64,000 nt of DNA from Apis mellifera (Eukaryota > Arthropoda > Insecta > Hymenoptera > Apidae), in NCBI RefSeq assembly GCF_003254395.2, contig NC_037640.1:5810289-5874288 (forward strand). Direction: 5' to 3'. Of the stretch, positions 49,101 through 62,024 are shown piece after piece. Every line of letters starts with the position of its first letter. Within the stretch, counting starts at the first letter, position 1. A program made the translations under genes and the position numbers. The notes below the pieces were generated by a model that searched no databases, was not told the DNA's origin, and was given only the letters and a program-made list of their open reading frames with translations.

Positions 49101-52100
49101 TATCAATCTAATTTCAATCTTCGTATCATAACTTCTCGTCGATTATTAATCCGCGAAAATAGATGGAAATAGATTTGATTCCCGCGTGAAAAATTATTAA
49201 AACAAGCAGAGCGGATCTCTGTAACCGGGAAAAATTAAATCAATCCACGGTATTTTTCCTCCTCGTGAAAACGAATGGAAATACGTTCAATTTTCATCGC
49301 ATAAATAATTATGAAAAAAAAAAAAAGAAAGAAAGAAAGAAACGAACGGAATAACTTTTATTAACGCTCGTTTTATTTCTCGATAAAAATGAATAATGAA
49401 ATGAGAATAGAGAACGAGTTTTATCGTATAAAAATTACAAAAGAACGAGCTCTAAAACTAATGAAAACTTTATCATTCCACCTATTATATCTCATCTCTG
49501 TTCAACTCTCGTTAGTTATATATCCTACGCCTCATCTTTATTCACCCTCCTCCCCCCTTCCCTTAATTCTCGAGTTAATAAATTAATTCAAGGGATGATA
49601 AACGTCTTTCTAAGAGCGTCGCCAAACCCTTCCACAGACCTCAGGATCCTTAATCTTTCCCCCTCCGAGGCATTGACTTATCCAACGAGATAGCCGGAAC
49701 ACGGGTAGAAATACGGGTGCAATTGATACGGTCGATAACTTTGGAAAATATCGATGCGGGTACCGGTATCATTGGGGAGAGAAACACTCGCAAAGAGGCG
49801 AAAAAGAAAGAAAGAAAGAAAGAAAGAAAAAGGAACGAAGAATGGAATTAAATTTTCCCGATGATTGGCGAAAAATTGTTGGATAAATATATGTTGGATA
49901 ACGAAAATTTTTTTATCAATCGGACGCAGAGAGTTCGATATTCGAAATGATTTATGGGCGACGAGTGGATAAAAAGTGAAATATTCGGTGATAGAAAAAT
50001 TGATGGGGAAAATTCTTGGAAAATTGTCATGGGAACGTCCCTTTATCCCTCGTTGGCGCGTGTTTTGCCGGGTAAAAGAATCCTGCGATTTTAGCGGTTC
50101 AGTTTGAACAGTGGAAGCCCGACGAGCCGTGGAATCAACCGACTCTTTTTTTATCCTCTTTGCCGCTTTATGAAATTTTTCCTTTTTTTTTTTTTTCTTT
50201 CTTTTTTTTGAACACGTAGATTCAATCTCTGCTTCCTACTTTTTCGCTTCCTTTGTAATATTCCCGGATATTGTAACGATTCTCGGGGGTTGAACTATGG
50301 TACAATTAAAATCTCGTGATATTTTGGCTTTGCGATCGATTCATTTTTCTTTCTTTCTTTCCTCGTTTCTCAATCGATGGAACAATATCCTTCTTTTGAG
50401 ATTCCTCGGCTGATTTTGAAAATTTTACAATCATTTTGAATAATTGGAAATTTGAATAATCGTAAATATTTTCATTTTCATTCCCTTCGGATACGGAAAT
50501 TAAAATATGAAATATAAATTTTGTTAAACTCGAATATTGGTAAACAATTTAAAAATTCCAATGATATGATATTTATTAAAAAAAACTTTTAATCGTTCTC
50601 TCAAATACACGAACCTTTCTCTCTCTCTTCCTCGCGAATTCTCTCTTTGGAATCGCTGCATTAAAAAAAAAAACGCGCGAAGCACACGCCTCGAGTTTCA
50701 CAGGCATCGGGAAATCCCCGACGATACTTAAAACGTGGTCGCGCTTTCCGTTTGGCTGCGTTCCAACGAAATTTCGCGTCGACTAGAAGCACAAAAGTCT
50801 ACGCCTTCCGTTTCGTGCAAGAAAATTTATTTATTTTTTTTTTTTCGAAAAAGAAGAGACGCCTCGAAATATTCTTTCGACTCGCGTATCACTTTACGAA
50901 TCGGGGAAGTTTGATGCAGAAAGAAGGCAGGATTTTCCACAGATTTTGAATTATCACGCGTGCAATATTTGCTCGTGGAAAAAAAAATGTTGTACCGTTC
51001 GGTTTTTCGGCGCCAAATCAATAATGAATTTAAAATCGAAAATCTTGGACCAGGACTCTGTTATTGTTTCGTTTCGATATGAATGGAGGGTAGATCAATA
51101 AATCATAAATATGTGTTTTATATTGCCTCGTGTCGTTTTTGCTGCAAACTTTACATTGATCGAAAATTTTGATTACGATTTATCGTAGATTTCGCGGAAT
51201 AATATTATTCTTTTTTTATTTTAGATCCCATATATATATCTTTCTCCCTCGTTTCGATCAATGAAACGATAATCAATGAATTACACGTTTTATACAAAGT
51301 GTACCAATTCTTCCGCGTTTCGAAAAATCATGCATTTATTCGTGATTCGTTTATCAAACAACTTTTCAAAAAAATTCGAAACAAAAAACAAACGACATTA
51401 TCTAACTCAGAATATCTATGATCATTCTTAATCTTTAAGAAACTGGAATTAATTAATTTCACAAAAAGATCTTTTTATATAATAATTTCACGTGAAATTA
51501 AATAGAGACGGACGCCACCTCCTGTTGCGTTGTTTCTCTCTCTCCAATCGAGAAGAGAAGGGGGGATTTTCGTGCGGATTTTTCGCGGATCGCGCGCGTG
51601 TCGATGAAATATTTGCACGAGTGGCTCGTTAACGAGCTCGCCGCCGTCCGCCGGGAATTTCGAGAACGCGAGAACGTTTTCAGCCCTCGCCCCGCCCCGC
51701 TCATTATATATAAACCGTTCGTCATCCGATGATTCACGTTTCGAATAGACCGACACGTTCGTTTTTAGATACGTGGTCGCCGTTTTCTCTGCCCGGATCT
51801 GCGAAATCCGGAAAATTGGCCGTGAATCAGAGGGGGAGAGAATCAGGAAAAGAGGAGGAAGAGGGGAGGAGAGGGAACAAAGGAGGACAAGCGGCGGGTA
51901 ACTTTGAGGGGTAGGGATTATTTCGAGCGAAGAGAATAATAATGCGGAGGTGGTGATATTCGAGATGGGAATAAACGTAATGGTGGGAAGAGTGTATTGT
52001 GTATTGGAGAGGAGTAATGGATCTTGTGTATCTGTGGTGAAAAATTTGAAAGACGGGGAAAGTAATACGGATGCTTGTTGCGCGATAAGAGAGAAAAAAT

Positions 52101-54803
52101 AGTTTTTCTTCGAGCAGAATTCGAGCGACGATTTGTTGACGAGAGGGAAATTCGGGAAGGTTTATACAACTTTTTAAAAATAATCGACGAAAATAGAGAG
52201 TGTCACCTTTGTAAATTTCTTTTTTTTTCTCAATTTTTTTTTGAAACAAAGTAACAGAAGAAAAGTTTTATTCTGGAAGCTTCTCTCGAATGAAAAAGAA
52301 AAACGATGTTCGAACGGTTTAAAATACGATTCAAATGCGATATAAATAGATGGAGAACAAAATTATCGAGAATGAAATATGGCGTTCTAGTTGTTTCTCA
52401 ATAAGTAAAGCATACATATACATATCGTGTTTCGTATATTTCTTTTCTGATTGATTGAAAATCGGAAAAGATCGGATGTTGATCGATACAAATTAGACAA
52501 CAAAATGCTTAACGTTCGGTGATTAAACACCGAGGATTATCGCGGCCGGTTATTCGCCGATAATTAAAGCAACGATTACAAACACACCGTATCGTTCTCC
52601 TCCAATAATAATTCTAACCATTTACGTCCCCGACTCGTTGCACAAAGGAATTATTTAAAAAGGTTATCCCTCCCTCTCTCTCGTAACGCAATATCGTTTA
52701 GCGATAACTTTCGTATTTTCCGCTCGCCGATGATCGCGATTATTACAAGCGCAGACAGCGCTCTTTCCACCTGACCTTATCGTTCTTTTCAATTGTGCCG
52801 ATTAATTAATTTTAATTATTTTGCACGATGCCGTGCGTCACTTGTGTGAAATAGAATTAATCGTGTTTTATCGGTGGAAGCCACGGTAATCGAACCTGAT
52901 TCGCGAGCAATATTCAAATCGTGAGGGATTAATCAGGGCTCGATATTCCGATCTTTACTCAGTCGATATACAACCTATTTTTATGCAACGTCGGCGTGGA
53001 TATCCCGTTTGTATTCCCAATTTTCCCCTCCCCCCCTCTAGAAAGTTTGATTAAGCAGGGTTGATTTTTTTTTTTTTGTTGTTTTTTCTCGATCAACGAT
53101 TCGATCGATAACAATTTTTCATCGTTGCTTGTTTCAATTCATTCTCAGAAATTTTAGATGGAAATTTTCATATTGATCGCGATGAATTCTCGTTTTTTCT
53201 CGATAGATGACATTTTGAAATAAAATTCCGGCGGATTTGCGAGCGAATATTATTCGTAAGTGGAGAATATCCATGAAACGGTAAAAGTTATTATCGAATA
53301 ATCTAGTAAAAAGTACTCAAAAATATATTCCAATCCTGCTTGATCTTATTTGTACTTCAACTTCTTCTTCGATTAGAAAATTTCGAGAAACGTTCTACAG
53401 AAAACAGAGGACGAAGAAATGAAGTAGTCGCTCTCTAAATATATCTCGCAGTTGCTCTCCGCGCGATTTAGGTGGCGCCAGGGAAAAATGGTAAATCCCC
53501 GCAAGCCGTTTATTGATCATAAACGAACGTTCGTGTAACATTTCATACGAGTCTCTCTCTCTATCAGAGACTTTTTATTAAAACTTGTTGGATTGTGCCG
53601 ATACATCATCGAGTGCGATAATTTTTCTTCAACTGTGGTGCTAACGATGAAAAAAGAAGAAGGCAATCAGGTAGTTTTTATTCTATCTAGACGGTGCATC
53701 GTATTAGAATTAATTTCTTTTTTCTTTCTCACACATATCATATATTAATTTGCATAATCGTAATTTTACTTAATATAATTCAATTTTATTCTCGATGTCG
53801 TGACAATTCTCCAAAATAATAATAAAAATAGAATCGTTTAATTTTTTTATCCGAATTTTCCAATTGTTATTATTTTCGACAAGGAATACATTCGAAGGGC
53901 AACGTGTAAATATGATAGATCGATCGAGAAAATTGGGGAAAGGCAAAGGGAGGCGCATCTTCCTAATCCAGCAACGAAGCATCCAAAACACAGAGTTCCT
54001 TGCCGCAATTCGCGCCAGTTTAACTTTAGTTCGCCTTCACCCAGGCTAACGTAACTTCGTCGATGCACCACAGCTGAGTTATAGCAGCGATGAACTCGGC
54101 TGAAATGTCTGCGCGAAAAAGTTCCCCCAGCCCTCTGACCGCTACTTTTCGCTTCGAGGCGACTTGGAAATTCCTCCTCCTCTCCCGCTGTCTCCGCGAG
54201 AGAAATTTGTCGGCGGCGAGTTTCGGCAGAAAACTCGACTTTTCCTCGAGCTCTCTCTCTCTCATCTTTCACAATTTTATGAGAGTTTCTAGGAGCGTTC
54301 TTGGATTAAAACGGTACTCGGATCTTTTTCGGGAATAATTTTCCCAAAATTTGACGCGATCTTTCTTTTTCGATAATTTTAAATTAGAGTAATAACGAAT
54401 TCAATTGAAGTAAGTTTCAGTTTAGATAAAAAGATATCCGGATATTTATAACAAAGATCGAAGAATATTTAAAATTTTACACCAAGGATCATTGTATAAA
54501 ATATCCTCCTATATTTTTTTCTCCTTTCATTTAAAAATTACTCCGCGTAAATTCCTGTATGAAAAAAAGAAAGAAGGGAGGGGGAGAGAAGCCAAACTCC
54601 TAAAATATCAGTCATAATTAAACAGAGAGAGAGAAAACATGCAGACCTTGCACTTTAAAAAATTCAACCCTTCCCTCTCGCTCCCCACGGATCGATGCTG
54701 CTCACGATATACTCCCACAGTCTCCATTAGACCGTCCCACGATGGGCGTGAAAAATTCACAAAATTTCTCTTGCGCGTTCCCTCACTCCCGCACTCCAAA
54801 ACA

Positions 54804-54836
<33 letters not shown>

Positions 54837-54969
54837 CAAGAAAGAAAGAAAGAAAGAAAAAATCCAAAAAAAAGATAAAGAAGCGGTCGACTTAATATCC
54901 CGAGTACAAGGAATTCTTTGTTGGCTCCAACTTAATCTCCGGACGCATACACCAAGGGAGAAGAGAGGG

Positions 54970-54972
<3 letters not shown>
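46111..54972 (+). other. intron-like DNA
   Basis: The sequence holds a GA array (46,507-46,527), AAAG repeats (49,806-49,830), many A and T runs and GC-rich patches (47,930-48,130 and 51,590-51,710). All long frames are tract-derived or Arg/Ser-rich. No exon with both splice sites was found. Confidence 0.5.
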
Positions 54973-55030
<58 letters not shown>

Positions 55031-55042
55031 AGAGAGAGAGAG
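54973..55042. repeat. TA array of 55 bp followed by GA array
   Basis: Alternating AT from 54,973 to 55,027 passes into AG repeats at 55,029-55,042. A preceding A-rich AAG-type tract (54,810-54,860) makes this a compound microsatellite. The 308-codon plus-strand frame across it is an artefact of the repeats. Confidence 0.97.
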
Positions 55043-58000
55043 GGGGAAAGGAAAACGAAATAAAAGGTTCTCTATCGCTAGGACGAATCATACCTCGTGT
55101 TCCCACGGGGCGACGTAGTACGTATCGTTTCATACCCAGTAAGAGGAATTCCAGACGGAAAAGCTCCACGACGTGTCGTCGCGGTGGCAATGTCGGTGCA
55201 GAGATATCGATCGGTCCAGGGGCTAGTCGCAGCTTCTCTTTAAGTCATCCGGGGCCCAGGACCACCCACGCGTCCGCCCCTGACGCTCCACCGCCTCCCC
55301 TCGCCCCTCGCCCCGCCCGCGCAGCCCCCACAGTTTCCATCGCACCCTCGTCGCCCCTTCTCTCTCTCTCTTCCTCTCTTTCTGTATTCGTCTCTCGCTC
55401 GCTCGCGCACCAACCCTCTTTTCTCGCTTCGTTTCTCGCGTCGTCTTCACATTTTCGCTGTCGCTGGCTCTCCTCAAGGTTCCGCCGTATCGACGAGGAT
55501 ACCACCCTTTTATGCATTTCCGTGCTTTCGATCTTCGCGCCCTGCACCCGCATCCCCCATGTGTGTGTGTGTGTCTCTCCCTCTCTTTCTCTGTCGACGC
55601 ATGCCGCGATACGATCGATTCTTTTTTATCGTATTCCTCTCTATTATCACGGGCGTGGGTGTGATTGATCGACGGTGTGAAATTAGTGGGGAGAAATGTC
55701 GTGCACGAGCGTGCAATTCGATCGTAATCGGAATAATTTGCGGAAAGTTTGTATATCTTTAAGATGTACGAACGAATTATTGTTTATTGAGATTTTTTTT
55801 TTAGTTAGAGCTTGGTTAAGAATAAAGAATATTAAGAATATTCGAGGTGAATAGAGATATATTCGACTCGAACGAATTATATTTCGTTTGATAAAATTGG
55901 ATACATCTTAAACTTTGAGATGTAAGGGAAGGGGAGGATCTTCTTCTGCAGCGTCAGCCTCGTCAAGAAGCGTGTCACCTCGTAATTGGATTCATTGAAT
56001 CCGGATCTTCCAGATTTAGCGTAACTCAATCAATCTCACTCTATTTCAGAATTCGAGCCTCGAAAAACCGGGCGCAATAATAATCTCGATGCGTCGATCC
56101 ATCGATCAATCAACGGACGATGTAAAAATGATCGAAGAAAGAAGAGGGGAGGATAAAATTTCTCCTCGAATTTCTTCGATCCGATTTCCTCGAGGGAAAA
56201 AAAAGAAAGAAAATCCGATCAATGAACCTGTACCCGCGATTGTGCTCTTCGTTCCTCCGCTTCGATCCTCGAATAATAGGGACTCCCTATCGTCGGATCT
56301 CTTTGTTAATCTCTCAGGTCGACGTCTCGAGACGATCTGTTATTCATATCGACCCTCTCTCTCCCTCGCCCCGCCCACGCAGCCAGCCGGCTGGTCCTGT
56401 TTCTGTTGGTTGAATCATCATCCCGGCCTTTCGAAGCGCGCTTTCCACCTCTCTGGGAGCTGTCCTCGCGCCTAGAACCGCGCTTTGTCCCTTTCGAGCG
56501 GCAAGTGCCACTTGTCGCGAGTATTTTCGATGTTCACCCGCCAACTTGACACCGTTTGCACGCGTCCTCGCGAATTTTCCTTGCCCCGCTCTTTGTCCGC
56601 TCCGCTACACGATTTTCGGATTTTTGTTTTTTCTCGCCCCTCGTTGAAAATTGTTTGTGGTTAGCCCGAGGAGGGAGAATTTCGTTTCACCAAAATTGGA
56701 AAATTTTTCAAATTCGAGTAGTTCTCTTCCATTGGTGATCCCTATTCATCTACGTCTGGTTTTTAATGTTTTAGAATGAATCAATGATATTCAGAATGTT
56801 TTTTTTCTTCTTCTATCACGTGATTCGTGATATTTATAAGAAATTCGTGACGAAAGACGCTCCTCCTGAATTTCTGTCCAATTATTTCGAATTGAAAGGC
56901 CGTGGATCGTGACTTATCCGCGTCTACTTGGCTGCCCCTAAGCGGTCCAATTTCGTCTCGATTCTCAAGCTGAAAATACAAAACTCGCGAATACAGAATC
57001 CACGAACGACCGTGATTGTACTTGGACGATAGTCCCAAGGTTCCCTCGCAACTTCTTTCTTCCGCCGCATATGCTGAAAACTCTTGGAGTCCACCTAACC
57101 CAGATTCATACCCTCTCTCTTTTCTTTTTTCTTTTTTTTTTTCTCTTTATTCACGGAGGAACACTCGAGCAAATTTCAATATATCAATTCTTCTATCCAC
57201 GTGCACAGTGCACAATTGCCCTTTCCTTTTATTGAGCCCATTATACTCCTTATCGATCGCAAGTCCAATTTGCAAATCGGAGAATCTCCATGTTAGAAAT
57301 TCCATGTTTTAGAGTTTTCTTTCTTTTAAATTAAACAAGTACTCGTAAGAAGCACTTGCGAATAACGAAACATCTTAGATCGAAACTGATCTGATAAAAG
57401 GATCGTATTATCCTCGAATAATTGCAATCATCCCCTAAATCTGCAACGCTGACAATGCGAATTGAAAAATAAATAAATAACAAGCGAGCAGGGTCAGCCT
57501 TCTCTACACGCGTTTCCACATTTCCACGAGCTTTTCCCACCCCCGTGTTTCTCGCAGGAAGCCACGAGTATCGATCTCTCAGCCTCGTATACGAAATCTC
57601 CCTCTCCACACCCGGTGGTACGTCTCGTTCATTATACTTGTTCCAAGGTGGTTGGATGGAGGAGTTGTCAGAAAGGGTGAAGAAGGTATGGAAGAGTTGA
57701 GGAACTTAGACGAGGGAGACTTCGCATTCGTAAATGATAGAGATAATGACAGAGGGGGTCCATTCGAGGGGGGAGGTTATCCAAATCGTGCGACTTTTTT
57801 CGATGCTTCGAGAAAAGTTTATCGAAACTCGATCGAGTCTTGATTTGTTGATTGATAGAAGGGATGATTTTTTTGAGAGTGGATAATCGTTTCTCTCGAA
57901 ATTTTATAAGTTGTAAAAATAATAATACTTTGTCAATCAGTGTATCATATAATGTGACAATTGACATTAACATTTCTTAAAATATTTCTTATTTAATTCG

Positions 58001-61000
58001 AGGAGGAAATAATTAAGTATTGGCGAATAATATATGATTCTTATATAAATACGAATATTAATCTTTGAACAAAGCAGACCACGTTCTTGTACAATATATA
58101 TAAATGTGAACAGCACATATGAACGACTGGATCATTGATTCGCGATGAAAAGATATTACGAAAATTGACCGGGATATGGGTCCCCTCGGGATATCGTGTT
58201 TTTTTTACATCCGTCGTTCGATTTGTCGCCGATAAAAGGTTGGAACGGTCGCGGACCATCTGCGAATCTCCTCCCCAAGATCGGGTGGAATAATAATACA
58301 TCGAGAGAAAGGGCGGCCGTAAAAATCGAACATCGCCGTTACTCAAAAACTTGCGGCCGTTTGAACTATAATCCAATCCCTTGATGAGAGGGGTACTACT
58401 TTTATTTGAAAAAGGAAAAGAGCAATTCACCTTTTCTACGAATACCTGGAATATTTATTTGCCGGAGAAATGAGAGGAATTATAAGAGGGGAGGTAATTT
58501 AACCGGGCCGTTTCTTCGCGAAACTTGATCTCGTTCAAAAGCGAAGTTTCGCGAGGACAAAAATCGTTTTTTATCTTTTCGAAGACTTCATCTTCTCTTC
58601 CCGCCCACCCTCTGCTATGAATAGATTTCCTTTCACGTATATTTCACGTTCGAAAGGGAGGGTATTTATTATTGGAGTTATTAAAATTGATAAGGAAGCA
58701 GCACTTGTTATTTTCTTTGAAATAGATTGAGAAAAGAAAAATTTAACGTATCCAAATGTGTCAGAATTCAGCGAATTTGATTAGATTTAATTGTTAATTT
58801 ACAATTTTGGAAAAGTAACAATCGCAATAGAAAAAGAAAGATAAATTCCAAATTCCATTCACGCACAATTTCGTACGTACTTTCGATTTCCGTCCCCACC
58901 ACTTTAAAATACACCCAGCGTCCATAAATAAGCTACACTTTCGAAGCTACGCTACGCAGTCTCGAAACGCGGAGTGTTTCGCAATTTCAGCGATACGCGA
59001 GTATCTCGTCTTTTAATTTCCTTGGCGGAAATGACGCAAAAATTCATTCGAGCCGTTTAAAACTCGGTCGATAACGCCCGATATTCGGAAGGGATGCAAC
59101 CCCTTTGGCGGGAGTCGGCCAGCAGCCGAGGTAGGTCCTCGCTTTGGTAGAATTTATAGCTGTGCCGATATTAAAACGCAAATGTAATTTACGAGCGTGC
59201 AGCTGTTGTCGACGTGGAGGCGTGCACGCGCGCGCGCCGTATCAATCGGTAAAAAAGGATGGGATGAAATGGCCGATTCCCACGTGGATGACCGAAACGA
59301 AAATCCCGCCGGCGGGTAACGAAGTTACCGTGCCTGTGTTCGTCGACGTGACGAGCTTTCGCTCGGTGAAACTCGACCGTGGATTTCTTTTTTTTTTTTC
59401 TTTTTTCTTTTTTTCCCTTTCGTTGCCGGCGAAATCGATACCATTTTCTTTTCTCCTCTTTTCCTTTGCGTCCCCTCTTCTCTCTCTCTCGCTTCCTTTT
59501 CCCTCTTTTGTAGACTTTTATTTCCTTTCCTTTTATTTATTTATTTTTTTTGCTCTTTCTTTTTTTTTTTCTTCCCCTTCTTTATTTTTGATTTGTTCTC
59601 TCTGTGGGAATTTTTTTTTTTAATGATGAAAAACCGAGATTTAAGAGATTATTTTTTTTTTCTTAATGTGTTTTGTGAGATAGTTCTCGTTTTTATATAT
59701 GCGTGTATATGTAAAATAGTTTTAAAATTCGGTGAATTTAGGGCAATGTATAAGTAATCGGCAGGGAAATATATGAACTTGCTGAAAACTTAAACGTTTA
59801 GAATTTTAAATTTTGGTAATTGGAACATATTTACGATAGTAGTGTAATTTTTTAAACGAACCATATTAAAAATTATTCACATATTAAATCACCTAATAAA
59901 GAATTATTTTTCTGAGAATATTGTTTCAAGCGAAGAAAGATAGAAATTTTATCACTTGTTGTGTTTTCCACTATTATTTACGAGAAAGGAATAATAATAA
60001 AAATACGCAAGTTTATTTAGGTCAAAAAGCAAAATTGACTTCGAAATCTCTATGAAATATAGTTTCAGAAATGGTTTCGAATCGAATATCATATTTTTCC
60101 ATTAAAATCAAACAACTTTTTCCTATTCCCGATAATTTGAAAAATGTTTCCTGCAACTATGCGCATTCGAAATATACATATCATTTATAAAAATATATTA
60201 AACTCTATCAATTACTATATACAAAAATCACGTATTTCTTCCATATATGACACATTAAATTAAATTAATTAAAAAAAAAAAAAAAGAAAGAAAGACGAGT
60301 CGAATTCAATCGTCGAAATTTCTCCAACGAATACCAGCAATATCTTGTCGAAGAATTTTGTAGAAAAACATTGGAATGGATTTTTTTTCGGGCAACTACC
60401 CTTCGAAAAAACGATCGTCGTCTCGATTTTCTCGATTAACTTGGTCGTGGCAAGGCGAAACGAGCGAAGGGCGAATTAAATTTTTATCGCGTGATATTGT
60501 CGCGTATAATATACGCTCGACGATTTTACCTTTTATTATTTTCTCCTTTTTTTTTTTTTTATACGACGACTCGATGAACTTTATTAACGCGTTCGAGGCT
60601 GCCGCCGAGGCTGGTGAAACTTTTTTAAACGGGGGAGGGGAGGGGGATGGAGGAGAAATAATCGCGGGACCGATGAAATTTATATTTCTCTCGCAACGAT
60701 ATTGATACACACAGCGTCACTGTCGTTTACGATATCGCATCGAACGCCGTGTTCCACGTATGGAAACGCGCGAAAGTGTGTTGGAGGATCGACGCGCGTG
60801 TCCATTATTCATTTCTATTACGATACACAAACGTTAATATTTCATCATCCAGTTTAATTCCCATCGTTCGACGTGAATGGCTCGTTTAAATTTTTCCCTC
60901 CAAAGTGTTGTTAACCTTCGCTACTTGAATGGCGTTTGTTTAATTCCGTTATTTCGTTCGTATTCGCGGAGTGAAAGGGATGCATATAATTAACACGTGG

Positions 61001-61869
61001 AAAATTTAGATCAACACGTAGTTGGAAGTTGTAAAAATTTATAATTCATTATTTGTACGCGCGAAGAAAGTAAGGAGTTCATCTTTATTAATTGTACAAT
61101 TATAGAATTGTAGCGAGTATTGAGAGAATTTAAAATATTTTTTATATCTCTCTGTAATCCGAGGTTATTAATTCAGAAAGGAGAAAATTGAGAGAAGATT
61201 CTGATTCGTTTTAACGATGATTCTTTCACTTGTCCGAGTTTACTTTCTATTATATATTCATTTACTTTCATACTCGCACAATCCTCCCTATTCGAATTTG
61301 AGCAGAATCCTTTTTCCCATCCACCAGACGTTATTTTTCCTTTGTAAATCGATCTAGAAAAATATGTATCCACTTTCACCCTTCTTTTTCTCATATTATT
61401 AATCGTAGAATCTTCGTTGATTTCTGTTCACATATAACGTTTCCAAAAAAGATACTTCTTGATTTCGACCCTCGTTCTAATTATATCGATCTACGTCGAT
61501 CGAACATCTCTGACCGGTTTATCCAACACGATTCCACGGAGTCAAATAGCGTGATCGTGGCACAATTTCGCGCGTGTGCGAAGCGAGAAAGAGAAGAAGG
61601 ATCCGGCAAAAAGGAAAGAAAGAGAGAGAGAGAGAGAGACGGTATCGATATCGATTTTCTGGAAAACCGGCCTCGCGTGCCTCCACGAATCTAATTTCCA
61701 TGCGACGGATCTGACCGCCTGTGCCTGTCCTATTACGTTTGCGAATTATCTGTCGCGAGATTAGAGCGAGATAATTTTCGGCTCGCCGTGGGAAGCGTGT
61801 TATCTCTGTATTTGTCCCAAGTCTTAATTTATATCTCGAATTCCGCCTTCTTTCCTCTCCTTTCCCTCC
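55043..61869 (+). other. intron-like DNA with a CpG-rich patch
   Basis: The 55,190-55,560 stretch is the most GC-rich part of the intron, with GC-box-like CCCCGCCCG and CT tracts. It could be an internal promoter or enhancer, but no initiator-DPE pair or supported exon was found. At 59,094 a short ATG frame (MQPLWRESASSR) meets a good donor, GAG/GTAGGT, at 59,131. It exits in phase 1, which does not fit the other plus-strand exons. T-rich tracts fill 59,390-59,640. Confidence 0.45.
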
Positions 61870-61968
61870 TGCCAATTAACTTGATCTCGTCTCTCCCTCC
61901 CTTCCCTGTCTTACAGTCCGTCTCGCGTTTTAACTAATCTCTCCGTGTTCTCTGTGTTTCAGGTAAGT
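61870..61968 (+). other. candidate recursive splice site (or 46-nt exon)
   Basis: TAACTAAT (branch-like, 61,930-61,937) and a pyrimidine tract lead to GTGTTTCAG ending at 61,962. GTAAGTGTCC follows at once from 61,963. An acceptor fused to a consensus donor is the form of recursive splice sites in long insect introns, where the upstream exon is spliced to the site and the regenerated donor is used again. A second strong acceptor, CCCTGTCTTACAG, ends at 61,916. The 46 nt between could therefore be an exon (61,917-61,962) instead. Entered from a phase-0 exon that reading stops after six codons, which favours the recursive interpretation. Later donors at 61,991 (GTAAGG) and 62,024 (GTGAGT) could define a skipped recursive exon. 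Confidence 0.55.
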
Positions 61969-62024
61969 GTCCAGTAAGAGTTTCTGATACGTAAGGGTAC
62001 GAGCATGGTGATACGGTACTCCCG

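Noticed and set aside
53847..54272. 141-codon minus-strand ORF
   Set aside because: Arg/Glu/Ser-rich, lies in a CpG-rich patch, and has no acceptor, donor or recognisable domain.
54742..55668. 308-codon plus-strand ORF
   Set aside because: It runs through AAG, AT and GA microsatellites and a CT-rich patch. The product is low-complexity (Lys, Tyr-Ile, Ser, Pro), with no domain or splice support.
56300..56420. Acceptor-like CTCTCAG near 56,319 followed by an open frame
   Set aside because: The frame is Pro/Ser-rich from a CT tract, ends without a donor, and has no ordinary protein character.
59144..59623. 159-codon plus-strand ORF
   Set aside because: The second half is translated poly-T and CT tract (Phe/Ser/Leu) and there is no conserved character.
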